A stretch of DNA of 64,000 nt, from NCBI RefSeq assembly GCF_030253575.1, contig NC_080560.1, positions 9,916,501 through 9,980,500 on the forward strand, written 5' to 3'. The position numbers and the translations under genes were made by a program. This stretch comes from Rhododendron vialii. Lineage: Eukaryota; Streptophyta; Magnoliopsida; Ericales; Ericaceae. Below, in pieces: positions 44,286 to 55,712 of this stretch. The notes below the pieces were generated by a model, which worked only from the letters and a program-made list of their open reading frames with translations, did not search any database and was not told the origin of the DNA. Each line of letters opens with the position of its first letter. Within the stretch, counting starts at the first letter, position 1.

Positions 44286-45701
44286 ATGATGGAAGAAGAT
44301 CCAGCTACACCATTTAGTCCGAAGGACCAGTTAGGTGGGGGAAGAGACAAATCCCCACCAGGCGCACCGAGAAAGCCTACTGGTAGACATGACAGAGGTA
44401 GCTCCAAAGAAAAAGGAGACAAAACTGCAACTGGCTCAACGAGAAGGAGTAAGTCACATCGAAGGGATGAGTCAGACATCCGTTCAAGAAGTATACACGA
44501 TGACAATGATCTCCTAGATAGAAAGAGAGGAGAAATCGAGGAGTATGCTCGTTTGATTAAGAAACGAGAGTATGAGATACAGGAGTTGCAGCGGATACGA
44601 GAGCACCCAGAAGATTCTGGACTCTCTCGTAGGCATTCCCCAAGAGATGGAAGGACGCTGGTAGTCCATAAGCAGACCCATTCACGAAGAAGAAGGAGTA
44701 GAAGTCCTGTTATAGGGCGTTATGAAGCTTCTCCAAAAAGGGGAAGAAGAAGTAAAAGCCGAACACCCGAGAGAAAGGCTTCTTCACGAAAAGGGAGGAG
44801 CAGAGACAGAAGTTCCACCCCCGAAGAGGAGGGAACTAGAAAGCATCATCGAGACAGGTACGAGAGACCTGATGCTGATTGGGTCAAGGCTTCGGCCCAC
44901 AAGTCAAAGGAGCAAGAGGATGGGACAGTAACTGCACGAGAAGCAGCACGCAGGGCCCTGAGTAATATTGCAGCCTCCCCCTTTACAAAGAGACTACAAG
45001 AAGCAAGGTTGCCGAGCAGAGTGAAGCACGGTGCATTCGTACTTTACGAGACAAATACGGATCCCGTGGCTCACATACAACATTATCAACAGGCCATGTT
45101 TATGCATGAAAGGGATGATTCTATCTTGTGCAAGATGTTTCCCTCCAGTCTTGGCAAGGTGGCTTTATCCTGGTTTCATAAGTTAGCCCCACGATCCATA
45201 CGAGGATGGAGGCAGTTGGCAGAGGAATTCACTGCTCGGTTCTTAACAAGCAGAAAAGCCCCAAAGACTTTTGAGAGTCTCTCCACCATGAAGCAGGAGG
45301 AGAACGAGCAGATCCGGGAATTTGCAAAGAAGTACTGGGGAACTTTCAACGAGATTGAAAGTTGCAGTGAAGAGTATGCAATTGCAACGTTCAAAACTGG
45401 TTTGCCTGTTCGGGGAGAGCTGCGCCGTTCATTAAATAAACATCCGGTAGCCACCTTGGCTAAATTGATGGAACGGATAGAGCAACACGCCAGAATGGAG
45501 AAGGCAGGACGGTTGCCGAACAACCGAAGGCACCTGCCAAAAAAGTGGATAAGCCAGAGCCTAAGACTTACAAAGACAGAAGGGAGTACGGGCAGGCTAA
45601 GAAAGAGCCATACAAGGACAAGCAAGCTCCTGACCCCAAGTCCTTCTTTTCTATCACTACGGTTTGGAAGGAGCCAATTTACAGGATTCTTTATCGAATA
45701 A
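44286..45701 (+). CDS. Tat-2 gag
   Basis: A 471-aa frame from the ATG at 44286. The N-terminus is long, basic and Arg/Ser-rich. The retrotransposon gag domain is at about residues 245-400 ([42 protein letters not shown], [13 protein letters not shown]). The natural-looking C-terminus ([16 protein letters not shown] and the knuckle [14 protein letters not shown]) is in the next frame, which opens at about 45,500-45,545. The switch lies around GCCAAAAAAGTGG (A6, about 45,537-45,544), so the last 50 or so residues of this ORF are probably out-of-frame. The switch may be a mutation or a programmed shift. Confidence 0.85.
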   Translation: MMEEDPATPFSPKDQLGGGRDKSPPGAPRKPTGRHDRGSSKEKGDKTATGSTRRSKSHRRDESDIRSRSIHDDNDLLDRKRGEIEEYARLIKKREYEIQELQRIREHPEDSGLSRRHSPRDGRTLVVHKQTHSRRRRSRSPVIGRYEASPKRGRRSKSRTPERKASSRKGRSRDRSSTPEEEGTRKHHRDRYERPDADWVKASAHKSKEQEDGTVTAREAARRALSNIAASPFTKRLQEARLPSRVKHGAFVLYETNTDPVAHIQHYQQAMFMHERDDSILCKMFPSSLGKVALSWFHKLAPRSIRGWRQLAEEFTARFLTSRKAPKTFESLSTMKQEENEQIREFAKKYWGTFNEIESCSEEYAIATFKTGLPVRGELRRSLNKHPVATLAKLMERIEQHARMEKAGRLPNNRRHLPKKWISQSLRLTKTEGSTGRLRKSHTRTSKLLTPSPSFLSLRFGRSQFTGFFIE

Positions 45702-48700
45702 AGAATCAGCCATATTTTAAATGGCCCCCAAGTCTGGGCGGAGACAAAGATGCAAAACGTGCTACGAATCAGCACTGCAGCTATCACAAAGATTGGGGCC
45801 ATATGACCGAGGACTGTGAGATATACAAGAGGCACCTTGATGATTTGGTCTCTCGGGGCTATCTCAAGGAGTTTATCCAAGAGGACCCTAAAGAGAAAGG
45901 GAAGGCTATGGAGCTGGGTTACGAGCAAAACCCTAAAGGCGTGATCCATATGATACATGGGTTGGCTGCACCTTATACGAGGAGTGAGGTGAGGCTGTTG
46001 CAAAGACAGGTCAAACACGATCAGCACGTGATGCGATTGGGAAACAAGAGAGGACGAGAGACTGATGTATGCAATGAGAGTTTGGCATTCAGTGATGATG
46101 ACTTGAGGGAGGTCCAAATACCCCACAACAATGCATTGGTCGTAACCCTACGAGTTGGGGAATATGACATCGAAAGAATTCTAGTGGACTCGGGGAGTTG
46201 TACAGAGGTATTGTACTATGATGCATTTAAGAAGCTGGGCCTGGCCCAATCAGACTTAGAACAGTCAACAACACCTCTAATTGGGTTCGGTGCAGGAGCA
46301 GTCTGGCCCCTAGGAAAGGTAACGTTACCTGTTCGGGCTGGATCAGTGGTGTTGAGAACAGACTTTCTGGTGGTCGATGTCCCATCTTCCTATAACGCGA
46401 TTATAGGGAGGACATGGCTGCACAAGATGAGAGCAGTTTCCTCGACTTATCACCAGATGGTGAAATTCCCAGGTTCAAATGGGATTGAAGTCCTTAAAGG
46501 CAATCAGAAAGTGGCTCAACAGTGTTTGATCTCCATCATCAAAACAGCCCCAAAAGTCCACCATGTTCATACGTTGGAAGCACCAGATCAACCAACTATC
46601 GAGGATGTTGGAAGAAGCCCGGATGAAAAAGTGGTTGAAGGATTGGAGAAGATTCAGATCAATGAGACTGATCCTGAAAGATATTTTTTAGTTGGGGAAT
46701 TACTACCAGCAAACGAAAAGGCTGAGTCGATAAGATTTCTAAAAGAGTATATTGATGTTTTTGCATGGGTGCCAGAGGAAATGCCCGGGGTAGATGCAGA
46801 TGTGATCTGTCATCATTTAAAGATTGACCCTCAACACAAGCCGATCATTCAGAAAAAACGAAGGGCAGCCGTGCAGCATGTAGATGCAGTGATTGAGGAG
46901 GTCGATCGTTTACTGGAGGCCAAGGCAATACGTGAAGTCTATTACCCAGAGTGGTTATCCAACACTGTTGTGGTAAAGAAGAAGAATGGGAAGTGGCGTG
47001 TCTGTGTGGACTTCACAGACCTGAACAAAGCGTGTCCTAAAGACAGTTTTCCTTTGCCTAGGATTGACCAATTGGTTGATGCAACCTCTGGTTACGAGCG
47101 AATGAGTTTTCTCGATGCATATCGAGGATATCATCAGATTGCTATGTTTGAACCTGATCAAGAGAAGACTTCGTTCATCACACCACGAGGGTTATACTGT
47201 TATAGTGTCATGCCGTTTGGGCTGAGGAATGCTGGGGCTACATACCAAAGACTTGCAACCATTATGTTCAAGAAACTCATCGGGAAGACTTTGGAAGTTT
47301 ACATAGATGATATGGTGGTAAAGAGTCGAGAAAAGGGAGGGCATATTTCTGACCTAAAAGAAGTGTTCGAAATCCTTAGGAAGTATAGATTAAAACTCAA
47401 CGCCTCGAAGTGTGCGTTTGGAGTTGGTTCAGGAAAATTCCTGGGCCATTTGGTAACTATGAGAGGGATAGAGGCAAATCCCGATCAGATTGATGCCTTA
47501 TAGAGACTACAGAGTCCCAAAACTACCAAAGAAGTCCAGAGGCTGACTGGAATGGCAGCAGCACTTAACAGATTCGTCAGCAGGACAAGTGACAAGTGCA
47601 GACCCTTCTTTCAGCTATTAAAAAAGAGGGAGGGATTTGAATGGGGAGCAGAATGTGAGCAAGCTTTCCAGGACCTGAAGAAGTACCTGGCCGAACCCCC
47701 ATTGTTGACAACTCCACAGCCTGGTGAGTCTTTAATTCTGTACTTAGCTGTTTCCGAGCATGCAGTAAGCGCAGTTCTGTTGAGGGATTTGGGGATCGAG
47801 CAAATCCCCATTTATTATGTTAGCAAGACATTGTTGGATGCAGAGACGAGATATCTGCCTTTAGAAAAACTTGTCCTGGCACTTAGGACAGCAACCAGGA
47901 AATTGCCACACTACTTCCAAAGCCATAAGGTTGTGGTTTATACTGAGTATCCATTAAAATCACTGCTTCAAAAGGCAGATTTCTTGGGAAGGATCTCGAC
48001 GTGGTCCGTGGAGTTAAGTCAGTATGATCTCGAGTATCAGCCACGCACAGCAATTAAAGGCCAGGTGTTGGCTGATTTTGTGGCAGAGTTTTCCCCCACT
48101 GTTGCTCCCTTGCCTCCTACGAGAAAGGAACAGGCAGCTAAGACATCATCCTTGAAGGATCAACCCGTAGCCGAACAGGATCCCAAAGAATGGAAGTTAT
48201 TCGTTGATGGATCAGCGTGTAATACTGGTTCTGGAATTGGAGTTGTCCTCTTTCCTCCTCAAGGAGTTCTGATTGAACTCTCTGTTCGGCTTGGATTCAG
48301 TGCATCGAATAATGTGGCTGAATATGAAGCACTCTTGGCAGGATTGAGAAGTGCGAAGACCCTTAAAGCAGAACGGGTCAGGGTGTATTGTGATTCCCAG
48401 CTTGTTGTGAATCAACTGTCCGGCGAGTACGAGACTCGGAATGAAAAGATGGTAGCCTACGTGCAGGCAAAAGACTTGCTTGATACCTTCGAGAGGGTAT
48501 ATATTGAGCAAATAAGTTTTGGACAGAATGCTCATGCAGATTCTTTAGCTTGGTTGGCTGCAGCAGTACCAATAGAGTTCAAAAGAAGGGTGACAGTAGA
48601 ATACCTAAATGAGCCGAGCATTGGGAGGAGTGTAGACTTGGTCTTGGACGTGAACCAAGGACCAAATTGGATGGACCCAATAATGGAGTTCTTACGAGAC

Positions 48701-49903
48701 GAGATACTCCCTTCTGATAAAAAGGAGGCCCACAAGATAAGAGTCAAATCTGCTAGGTTTTGGCTGTCCCCAGAGGATAAGTTGTATAGGAAATCCTTTA
48801 CAGGTCCCTATTTGCTATGCGTACATCCTGAGATGGTACAAAAGTTCCTTCATGAAATCCACGAGTGAACATGTGGGAGCCATGCTGGGGGCAGATCTAT
48901 AGCCCACCGAGCAATTACTCAAGGCTACTGGTGGCCACACATGCAAGAAGATGCAAAGGTGTATGTAAAGATTTGTGAGAAGTGTCAAAAATTCTCACCA
49001 ATGATTCGAACACCCGCCGAAGATCTGGTGCCTTTGACAAGTCCCTGGCCTTTTGCTCAATGGGGGATGGATATCGTGGGTCCATTGCATAAAGCAACTG
49101 GGAATCGAAAATTCCTACTCGTAGCAACTGATTATTTTACAAAGTGGATTGAGGTAGAACCACTGGCCAAAATCACTGAGCCTATGATAGAAAGGTTCGT
49201 GTGGAAAAGCATCATCACTCGCTTTGGGGTCCCTTATTCATTGATCACAGATAATGGATCCCAATTCCAGAAGAAATTCAAGGCTTTTTGTGCCCAATAT
49301 GGAATAAGAAATTATTATTCCACCCCAGCCTACCCTCAGAGTAATGGGCAAGCAGAGGCGTCTAATAAAACTATCCTTGATGGAATCAAGAAAAGACTGG
49401 ACAAAGCAAAGGGTAAGTGGCCTGACGAGTTACCATTGGTTCTGTGGGCTCACCGAACAAAGCCTAGGAGGTCTACGGGAGAGACCCCCTATTCATTGGC
49501 CTATGGAACAGAGGCTGTCATACCTCTAGAAGTGGGTCTGCCGACCAACAGGACCGTTTTGGTTGAAAGTGGAGGCAATGACAGGGCCCTTCAAATCGAG
49601 CTTGACCTTGCCGAGGAAAGGAGAGAAAAAGCCTTGGTACATCTTGCTTCTTACCAAGAACAGCTGATGAAAAGCTACAACAAGCATGTTCACCCTCGAG
49701 AATTTGGTGTTGGGGACCTCGTGCTACGAAAAGTGCTCGGCAACACCAAGGTGGCTAACGAAGGCAAGTTGGGGGCAAATTGGGAAGGTCCGTATCGAGT
49801 GACTGAGATTGTAGGCATAGGGGCCTATAAATTGGTAGATTTGGATGGTAATCCAATTCCGAGGCCTTGGAATGTTCATAATCTACGAAAGTTCTTTGTT
49901 TAA
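45545..49903 (+). pseudogene. Tat-2 pol (knuckle-PR-RT-RNase H-aRNase H-IN) with two stops
   Basis: One frame spans the whole interval. It holds the gag knuckle (about 45,776), aspartic protease ([31 protein letters not shown]), RT ([19 protein letters not shown]; catalytic YIDDMVVKS), RNase H, the Tat-type second RNase H (WKLFVDGSACNTGSGIGVVL, NNVAEYEALLAGL, CDSQLV, HADSLAWLAA) and integrase (CEKCQKF; WGMDIVGPL, ITDNGSQF, YPQSNGQAEASNKT; ending NVHNLRKFFV). Stops at 47,501-47,503 (TAG, between RT and RNase H) and 48,866-48,868 (TGA, start of integrase) are the only breaks seen. Catalytic residues are retained, so decay is light. Confidence 0.9.
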
Positions 49904-49948
49904 AAGAAGCATTCAGTTCTGTTTTAGATTTGCACTACGTGATTGTGT

Positions 49949-50710
49949 GGGAATTACGAATATAATTCCCTTGTTCTATATTTTAGTTGCAAGGGGTACG
50001 AATAAACGCCCTCTTGAGTTTTACCGATTATAAATAAAATCACTTTTTTAGTATAATTGTTATGTTCTAATCTAGAATATTGGTATTTGTTTTAAATACG
50101 AACTACGAGATTCGTTTCCCTCATTCGTATTGGGGAGCAGGGTATACAGTTCAGTACGTGAAACTGAAAATCAAGTATGAAACACTTGTAAGATTTTCAG
50201 TACGTGAAACTGAAAATCAAGTATGAAACACTTGTAAGAGTTTCAAAACTTTAAGTACGTGATACTTAGGCGTTTTTGCGTGAATACATCCAATACACAA
50301 GTAGTTCTAAGTACGTAATACTTAGAAGTTGTGGTGTGAGTACGTGAAACTCAACGAATGCAAGTACGAGACTCTTGTAAACGTTTATTGGCATGGCTTG
50401 AAAACATAACGAGTATATGTTAGCCACATTTGTTCAAGTACGAGAAACTTAAAAACATTAAGTACATGACACTTAAACACAAGTATGAAACACTTGTGTG
50501 ACTTTCAAACAGTTAAGTACGTGACACTTAAACACAAGTATGAAACACTTGTGTGATTAAGTATGAGCACACTTATATGCCTTAAAAACCATTCAAGGTG
50601 GAACGCTTTTAAGTACGTGAAACTTAAAATTCAGAACAGGAAATCATGTGTGAAAGATTTGCTAAAAGTACGAAATACTTATGCAAACAAATGATGCTTA
50701 AACAGTACGA
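49949..50710. repeat. Array of short hairpins with related 7-nt loops and varying complementary stems
   Basis: At least a dozen hairpins share the plan stem-AGT / loop ACGTGAA-like (7 nt) / ACT-stem. Examples: TTCAGT/ACTGAA (50,150-50,168); TTTTCAGT/ACTGAAAA (50,194-50,216); TTCTAAGT/ACTTAGAA with loop ACGTAAT (50,305-50,327); TGAGT/ACTCA (50,337-50,353); TTAAGT/ACTTAA (50,458-50,476 and 50,513-50,531); ACACAAGT/ACTTGTGT with loop ATGAAAC (50,477-50,499 and 50,532-50,554); TTTTAAGT/ACTTAAAA (50,607-50,629). A looser one, GGGAATT/AATTCCC with loop ACGAATAT, is at 49,949-49,970. The array fills the spacer between the pol stop (49,903) and the antisense gene stop (50,906). Confidence 0.9.
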
Positions 50711-50905
50711 AATACTTAGATTGAAAATTGCATACGAACAGATGCAGCAAACATGGAAGCCGAGCAAAACATAAAAGTTATGCCACGAAGGGCCGAATAC
50801 CTGTTTTAAAATAAAGTATTGATAGTACTGGTACCACGCAGGGTAAAGAAGGCTATGGCCATGCAAGACCAGCCGGATGATTTTTAAAACTACCTGTTTA
50901 CTATC

Positions 50906-53119
50906 TTAATCCAGGTTCTGAACCTCAGGAGGGACATCAGCCTCATCAACAGCAGTAGCAGTTTGTACCTCTGGGATAACAATCTCAGTGGTCACTTCCA
51001 GAACAGATGATTGCACAACGTCATTTTGTGCTTCAACTTGTATTTCTTCATCAACATCTGCAAAATCGTCAATCTGTTGATCAACATCGTCTGCTGGAGC
51101 TGCAACTTGGCGACTTGGTAGATCATTCTCAACCCATAGGGGAGAATCCTCAGCAACTCCTGCCTTTGTAAGGCACGCCTCCCAGCAAGCAACCCAGATT
51201 TGGTCTTGAATATCAGGCATCTGCTCGACATAACTTGATGTTGTGGCGTCAAAACCCTTCTGATAACCATCTTCAAAGGATGCCTTTTTGGTGCTGTCCA
51301 TCTCGGCCAAAACTTGATGCAGACTCTCCTCCGTGGTCACAAGCTTGCCCTTTGTCTCAGACAAATCAGCTTTAGCTTTATCTCTCTCTCTCTAATCTCG
51401 TGACTGTTCGAATCAGCCTGGTGTTGTCATTTAAAAGCCTGATCCTCTCGGCTTCAGCTTCCTGGAATTTTTGGCCCAGTACAACCATTTTTTGGATAAA
51501 CTATAGCAAATACCAAAACGTGAGTAACTTTTTTCTTAAAACTTACAAAGATGAAGCTTTAAAAAAGAGAAGTTTTTATTACCTTGATTCCACTGACGAG
51601 ACCAGTGGACACAAGCCGATCAGGGGGAGACAAAGACTCTTTCTGTAAGTCAACAGGGAGTAGCAACCCTTGGGCCAGAGCAAGTGCTGTCTCTGACGAA
51701 CTAGCACTATCCCCGACGTGAACGGGACGGTCTCCTCTAGTGAATAGAGGAGTCCATGTTTGAGGAAGTACTTGGGTAGTTGGTGAAACGGGGTGATGTG
51801 TTTCGGTGTCTGCTTGAGAAGCAGTACCAGTAGGGTCTTCTGATCTAGGCCGTTTGTCTCTGTGAGCATCACTGGCCTCTATGGTAGTCTCCACTTCACG
51901 AGATGAAGTGGAGCGGTTCGAACCTCCTCTGTTACGACGGGGTGCAGGAGGGACGTTCCCTGTGGAAGCTACCCGACCAGATCCCCGTCCCCGAGAAGAG
52001 ACGGTGAGGAGAGAGCTGAGGTTTAAAGGCTGATGTGTCATGGTGCTAGAGTTAGGAGAAAATTGAGAGTAACCTGAAGAGGATGATTGACTGGTGTCAA
52101 GATTCACTACTGGCTGTTCGGGTTGAAGAGGAATGACCTGTCTGGATCTTCGAATTCTAACTCGAGGTAACGGAACTCCTTCGGAAATAGGGATTTCACC
52201 CAATTGACCAGCTACAGTTACTCCTACGTTGGCTCTTGTGCTTCTAGGCTGAGGAGCAGTTGATGTGGAGGCAGCACTGGTGCTGGGGTGAGCAAGCCTC
52301 CTGTCGATAACACCTCTGTACGCAGGATCGTATCCCAGAAGCACATCAGCGTCACGACCCCGACCAGCTGTTTGGGTACCAGGCACGCCTTTATATTTTA
52401 GGACTTTGTTAATATCCTCTGTTCGGATGTTGCTTGGTGTACGTCTGGGACGATGATTAACGTTTTCAGCTGCAAAATATAAATCGAAAAACCAAATTTA
52501 GTACATGGAAAGGCTACGAGAAAGCAGTAAATGAAGAATTGTAAAAGGGTAAAATCAAGAGCATACGTGGATAGCCCCATATGTGGGGGCAATGGAGCCC
52601 CAGCACTTGGCCATCTTCCCCTAAAGGCTCGAATGCTCCAGTCACATAGAGGAAGTCGATCTCGTGGTCACGAGCAGAATCTGGCAGATTGAGCACGAAG
52701 CGCTTCTCTGCTCTCCTAACTTTGAAGTAGTAAGTATTGTACTCAGGGTTTAGTACTATACTATACCACCACTGGATGTCCCAGATTCCTAAATTGGTCT
52801 CTAGAATCCCATTTAGGGCTATAGTCCCCATTATCAATCTGAAAACGTTCGTAGAAACTTGCATGGGTGTAAGACGGTACCAGCTTAAAATCTGGCGAAG
52901 TAATGGATGAAGGGGGAAACGGACCCCGCCTTCGACAATGGACACGATTGGGATACACATTCTATCCCACGATCCAGCGTCCCTATCCGCTCCTAATGGG
53001 GCGAGTTCAAGCCCTACGTTTTCAGGAATATTGTATTTTTCTCTAAATGCCGCCATGGCAGCAGGGGTATCACAAAGCTTCCTAAACTTACTGGGTCTAG
53101 GAGGGTTGTCATCCGCCAT
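50906..53119 (-). pseudogene. Tat-2 antisense gene, three exons, putative gypsy-type transposon protein
   Basis: Exon 1 is 53,119-52,567 (ATG at 53119; donor CCAC|GTATGC), exon 2 is 52,469-51,583 (acceptor TTTTGCAG|; donor CAAG|GTAAT) and exon 3 is about 51,500-50,906 (acceptor GCTATAG|). Exons 1 and 2 join in frame (1,440 nt). Exon 1 resembles PF04195 (VSIVEGGVRFPLHPLLRQIL, WDIQWWYSIVLNPEYNTYYF, DFLYVTGAFEPL). Exon 2 is Arg/Ser/Pro-rich and disordered. Exon 3 is helical (VLGQKFQEAEAERIRLLND, DLSETKGKLVTTEESLHQVL) with an acidic tail. A GA-run near 51,385-51,393 shifts exon 3 by one base, the only lesion seen. It has the same plan as the Tat-1 antisense gene but diverged sequence. The function is unknown. 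Confidence 0.8.
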
Positions 53120-53688
53120 GAGTATATTCAGAAAAGAAGAAAAGATGGAAATGGGTACGAATTGAAACCCTAGAAACGACCCACAAAATCTGAGAATGAG
53201 ATCTCAGATGGAAACCTAAGAAGAAGAAAGGGAATGAAAGCGAGAATCTTACGAGAATATTGCGACGATTCCCTGGAGTGCAATCGAGTTTGCAGACGGC
53301 GGCAATGGCGGAAAGCTTTAAAGAGAAAGACTGAAAGTTCGAATGTTTTGGGTAAAAAACCAAAAAGAGCCCTTTCAGGGGTTTAAGGGTGAGAGACGGA
53401 GACGAAACGTCTCCTCTCACGCCGTTATAGGTAAAAGTAACGGAAAGCAGCAATCGTTCTGACACCGTTTCATAGAACGTCAGTTCGAAATTAATGCTAG
53501 GCATATGAAACGTGCCACGTGGAGTCATTACCTCGAGATGGTATAATGACAGAGGCGCCAAAAGGCATCAATGAGATATTGAAATTATGACTGCACGGGA
53601 TCAAAAGAGTTTGGTCTAGATAGAATTCTGTTTCTAAGCATCATATATTGCCCCCGAACAGTGGTAAATACATGAAGCTGGGGAGCAA

Positions 53689-54499
53689 TTGTAGGGAGGT
53701 ATTCCCGAGCAGATACATTTAGTTACCGAACACATGATGTTTGGGAACACGTGGTGAATACGACTGGACTTATCGCCGGCCAGTATGAAGAACAGCGATA
53801 TGGAACAATGACATGTGAAGTCCTTGGTCCATGCAATCTGTTCGGCTGAATAAAGGCCAATGACATGACAAGTCACTAGTGTAAACTATCTGTTCGGCAG
53901 ATAAGAGACATTCTGATTACATTTGGACCAAGTTACATGTGAAGTCCTTGGTCCAGGTAGTCTGTTCGGCTGTGAGACAGCCGAACAAAGAAGGAGCTCC
54001 AATCGAGAGAAGGAGCAGAGGGAATACTCTGGAAGATTCCAGAGTAGTCATGTCCCATAAAGGGATAAAGATCCCAAGAATATAGGATCTGAGAAAGATA
54101 CCCAACAAGTATGGGATGTTCGGCTCTTAATGAAAAAGAATCCTAAAAGGACTCTTTTCCATAAACTGATAAAAGGAAACGATACTCCTTGATATCCTGG
54201 GTTTCCTATACGAGTTAGGAGTCCTATGGCAACAAGGATGCTTGGACAGCAAGCATCCATAAATTTATAAATATGAGGTAAACCTAGAGGTGAAAGGTAC
54301 GCAATACATTGCATTATTATTGCTTTCCTACTGATAATTAGGGTTGAGTTTTCTAGTACGTGATACTAACAAAGGCATCGGAGGGCCTTTGCCACGAGAG
54401 GCAAAGGTGCACTCACCCCCTGTCTATTTTGCAGATTAGGGTTCAGACGTCGAGCTAGGGTTCCGGTGAAGAGGCACGATAAGCCGTTGCAATCCAGTT
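53689..54499 (+). repeat. Tat-2 3' LTR, 3'-truncated
   Basis: About 811 bp matching the 5' LTR, lacking the final roughly 35 bp. A purine-rich GAAGCTGGGGAGCAA precedes it. The sequence after 54,499 (AAAATGGGGGGATAAG) is unrelated to the LTR. Confidence 0.9.
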
Positions 54500-54994
54500 A
54501 AAATGGGGGGATAAGAAGGGGTGGATGATGGGAAAAAATGTCAAATTACTATTTTGCCCATGTGCAGAGTTATATTTGATTATGTATTAAAACCAGTATA
54601 TAAATTTAAAAATCAATATATTTAAGCAATTTTGCACAATTGGAAGTATTAGAAAATGAATTTATTAAAAAAGGTATATTCTATAAAATTTATATTAAAA
54701 AACGTTTTTAATATAAATTGTTCGTATTTATGTATGATATTTTTTTTTTTTGGAAATTGTTTTTGTTTGTTTTAATGAAAAGACAAATTAGGATAGATTT
54801 GAATGAAATGTATGATTTTAGATTGAATGGAAAGTGAAAGTTGGTTGAATGGTGAATGGTGGATATATTTTTGAATGGTGGATATGTAGTTGAATAGTTG
54901 TTGAATTTTTGGTTATAAATAGCAAGCAAACTTGGTTCAAACTCATTCAATAATTTCAGTTACAAAAACTTGTGTCATATTTCTTTTTTGTTGT
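54500..54994. other. AT-rich 5' region of the Harbinger-type block
   Basis: The region starts AAAATGGGGGGATAAGAAGG next to the clipped LTR and continues AT-rich. A repeated GAATGGTGGATAT lies near 54,856-54,890, and a TATA-like TTATAAATAG (about 54,912) lies about 80 bp before the SANT gene ATG. No terminal repeat could be proven. Confidence 0.5.
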
Positions 54995-55499
54995 ATGGCT
55001 GGTCGTCCGCCTCCTCGTCACAATTGGGTCCAGGCTGAGGAAATGCTGTTGATTTCGGTACTGAAATCAATGGTGGTGTCCCGATTGTGGACCACCAGGA
55101 GTGGACACTTTCGTCCAGGTTACACGAGCTACTTGAAACGTTTCATGAACAATGATTTTCCCGATGCTAGCATCGAGGAATGGCATATTGAAGCGAAGAT
55201 AAAGAAGTGGCGCCGTACTTGCTTCATCATTGTCAACCTACTTGATCGTCTCGGGTTTGAATGGGATGCAAGTCAAAACATGGTGGTGGCTGAAGACGAT
55301 GTTTGGGATGCATTCGTCCAAGTAAGACTTAATAAAGTGTTATAAATTTTTGTGAAATGTCAAGATATTTTTTGTTCTTAATTTTTTCATTTTGACTTAG
55401 GTTAACAAACAAGCTAGGGAAGCAAGAGATGTTCAATTTTCACTGTTTGAAGATTGGCGTGTTTGCTTCATTCCTCCTCCCGAAGAGCCCGAGGAGTAG
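54995..55499 (+). CDS. Short Myb/SANT-like DNA-binding protein
   Basis: A two-exon gene: 54,995-55,321 and 55,401-55,499 (donor CAA|GTAAG, acceptor GACTTAG|), 141 aa. It has the Myb/SANT-like fold typical of PIF/Harbinger ORF1 proteins and related plant proteins (NWVQAEEMLLISVLKSMVV; HIEAKIKKWRRTCFIIVNLL; AEDDVWDAFVQ; then FEDWRVCFIPPPEEPEE). It is a shorter paralog of the minus-strand SANT gene at 59,265-60,183, lacking its Ser/Thr/Pro-rich C-terminus. In this superfamily the SANT protein helps the nuclease bind DNA and enter the nucleus. It may belong to the same or an overlapping element. Confidence 0.75.
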
Positions 55500-55712
55500 G
55501 TCAAGATGGCAGAAAAATAAATAGCATTATTCATGGATGTTATGTCATTTGTTATCTCTGTTCATGATATTCGAATATAATGTTAAAACGTCTTCATTTA
55601 AAATGAATTACAACTTGTCTCCGTTCATAACATGTGAATTTTACATAATATTGGAACGTCCAACTTCATTCGGAATGGAGAACAAGTGCCAACAAAATAC
55701 AATCTACGAAAC

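Larger units (their letters stand above)
43392..54499 (+). mobile_element. Second Tat-lineage Ty3/gypsy retrotransposon (Tat-2), 3' LTR clipped
   Basis: The 5' LTR is 43,392-44,235 (TGTAGGGAGG..CCCCCTACA). The 3' LTR begins at 53,689 and matches for about 810 bp, then stops at CAATCCAGTT, short of the last roughly 35 bp, so no right duplication can be checked. Gag, pol with two RNase H domains and integrase, and a spliced antisense gene are present. About nine substitutions and two small indels separate the LTRs by eye, so it is younger than Tat-1. Two nonsense codons in pol and a gag/pol frame change are the main lesions. Confidence 0.93.

Noticed and set aside
49949..50710. CRISPR-like array
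   Set aside because: Units are hairpins with changing stems and no constant repeat/spacer lengths, and the DNA is plant nuclear.
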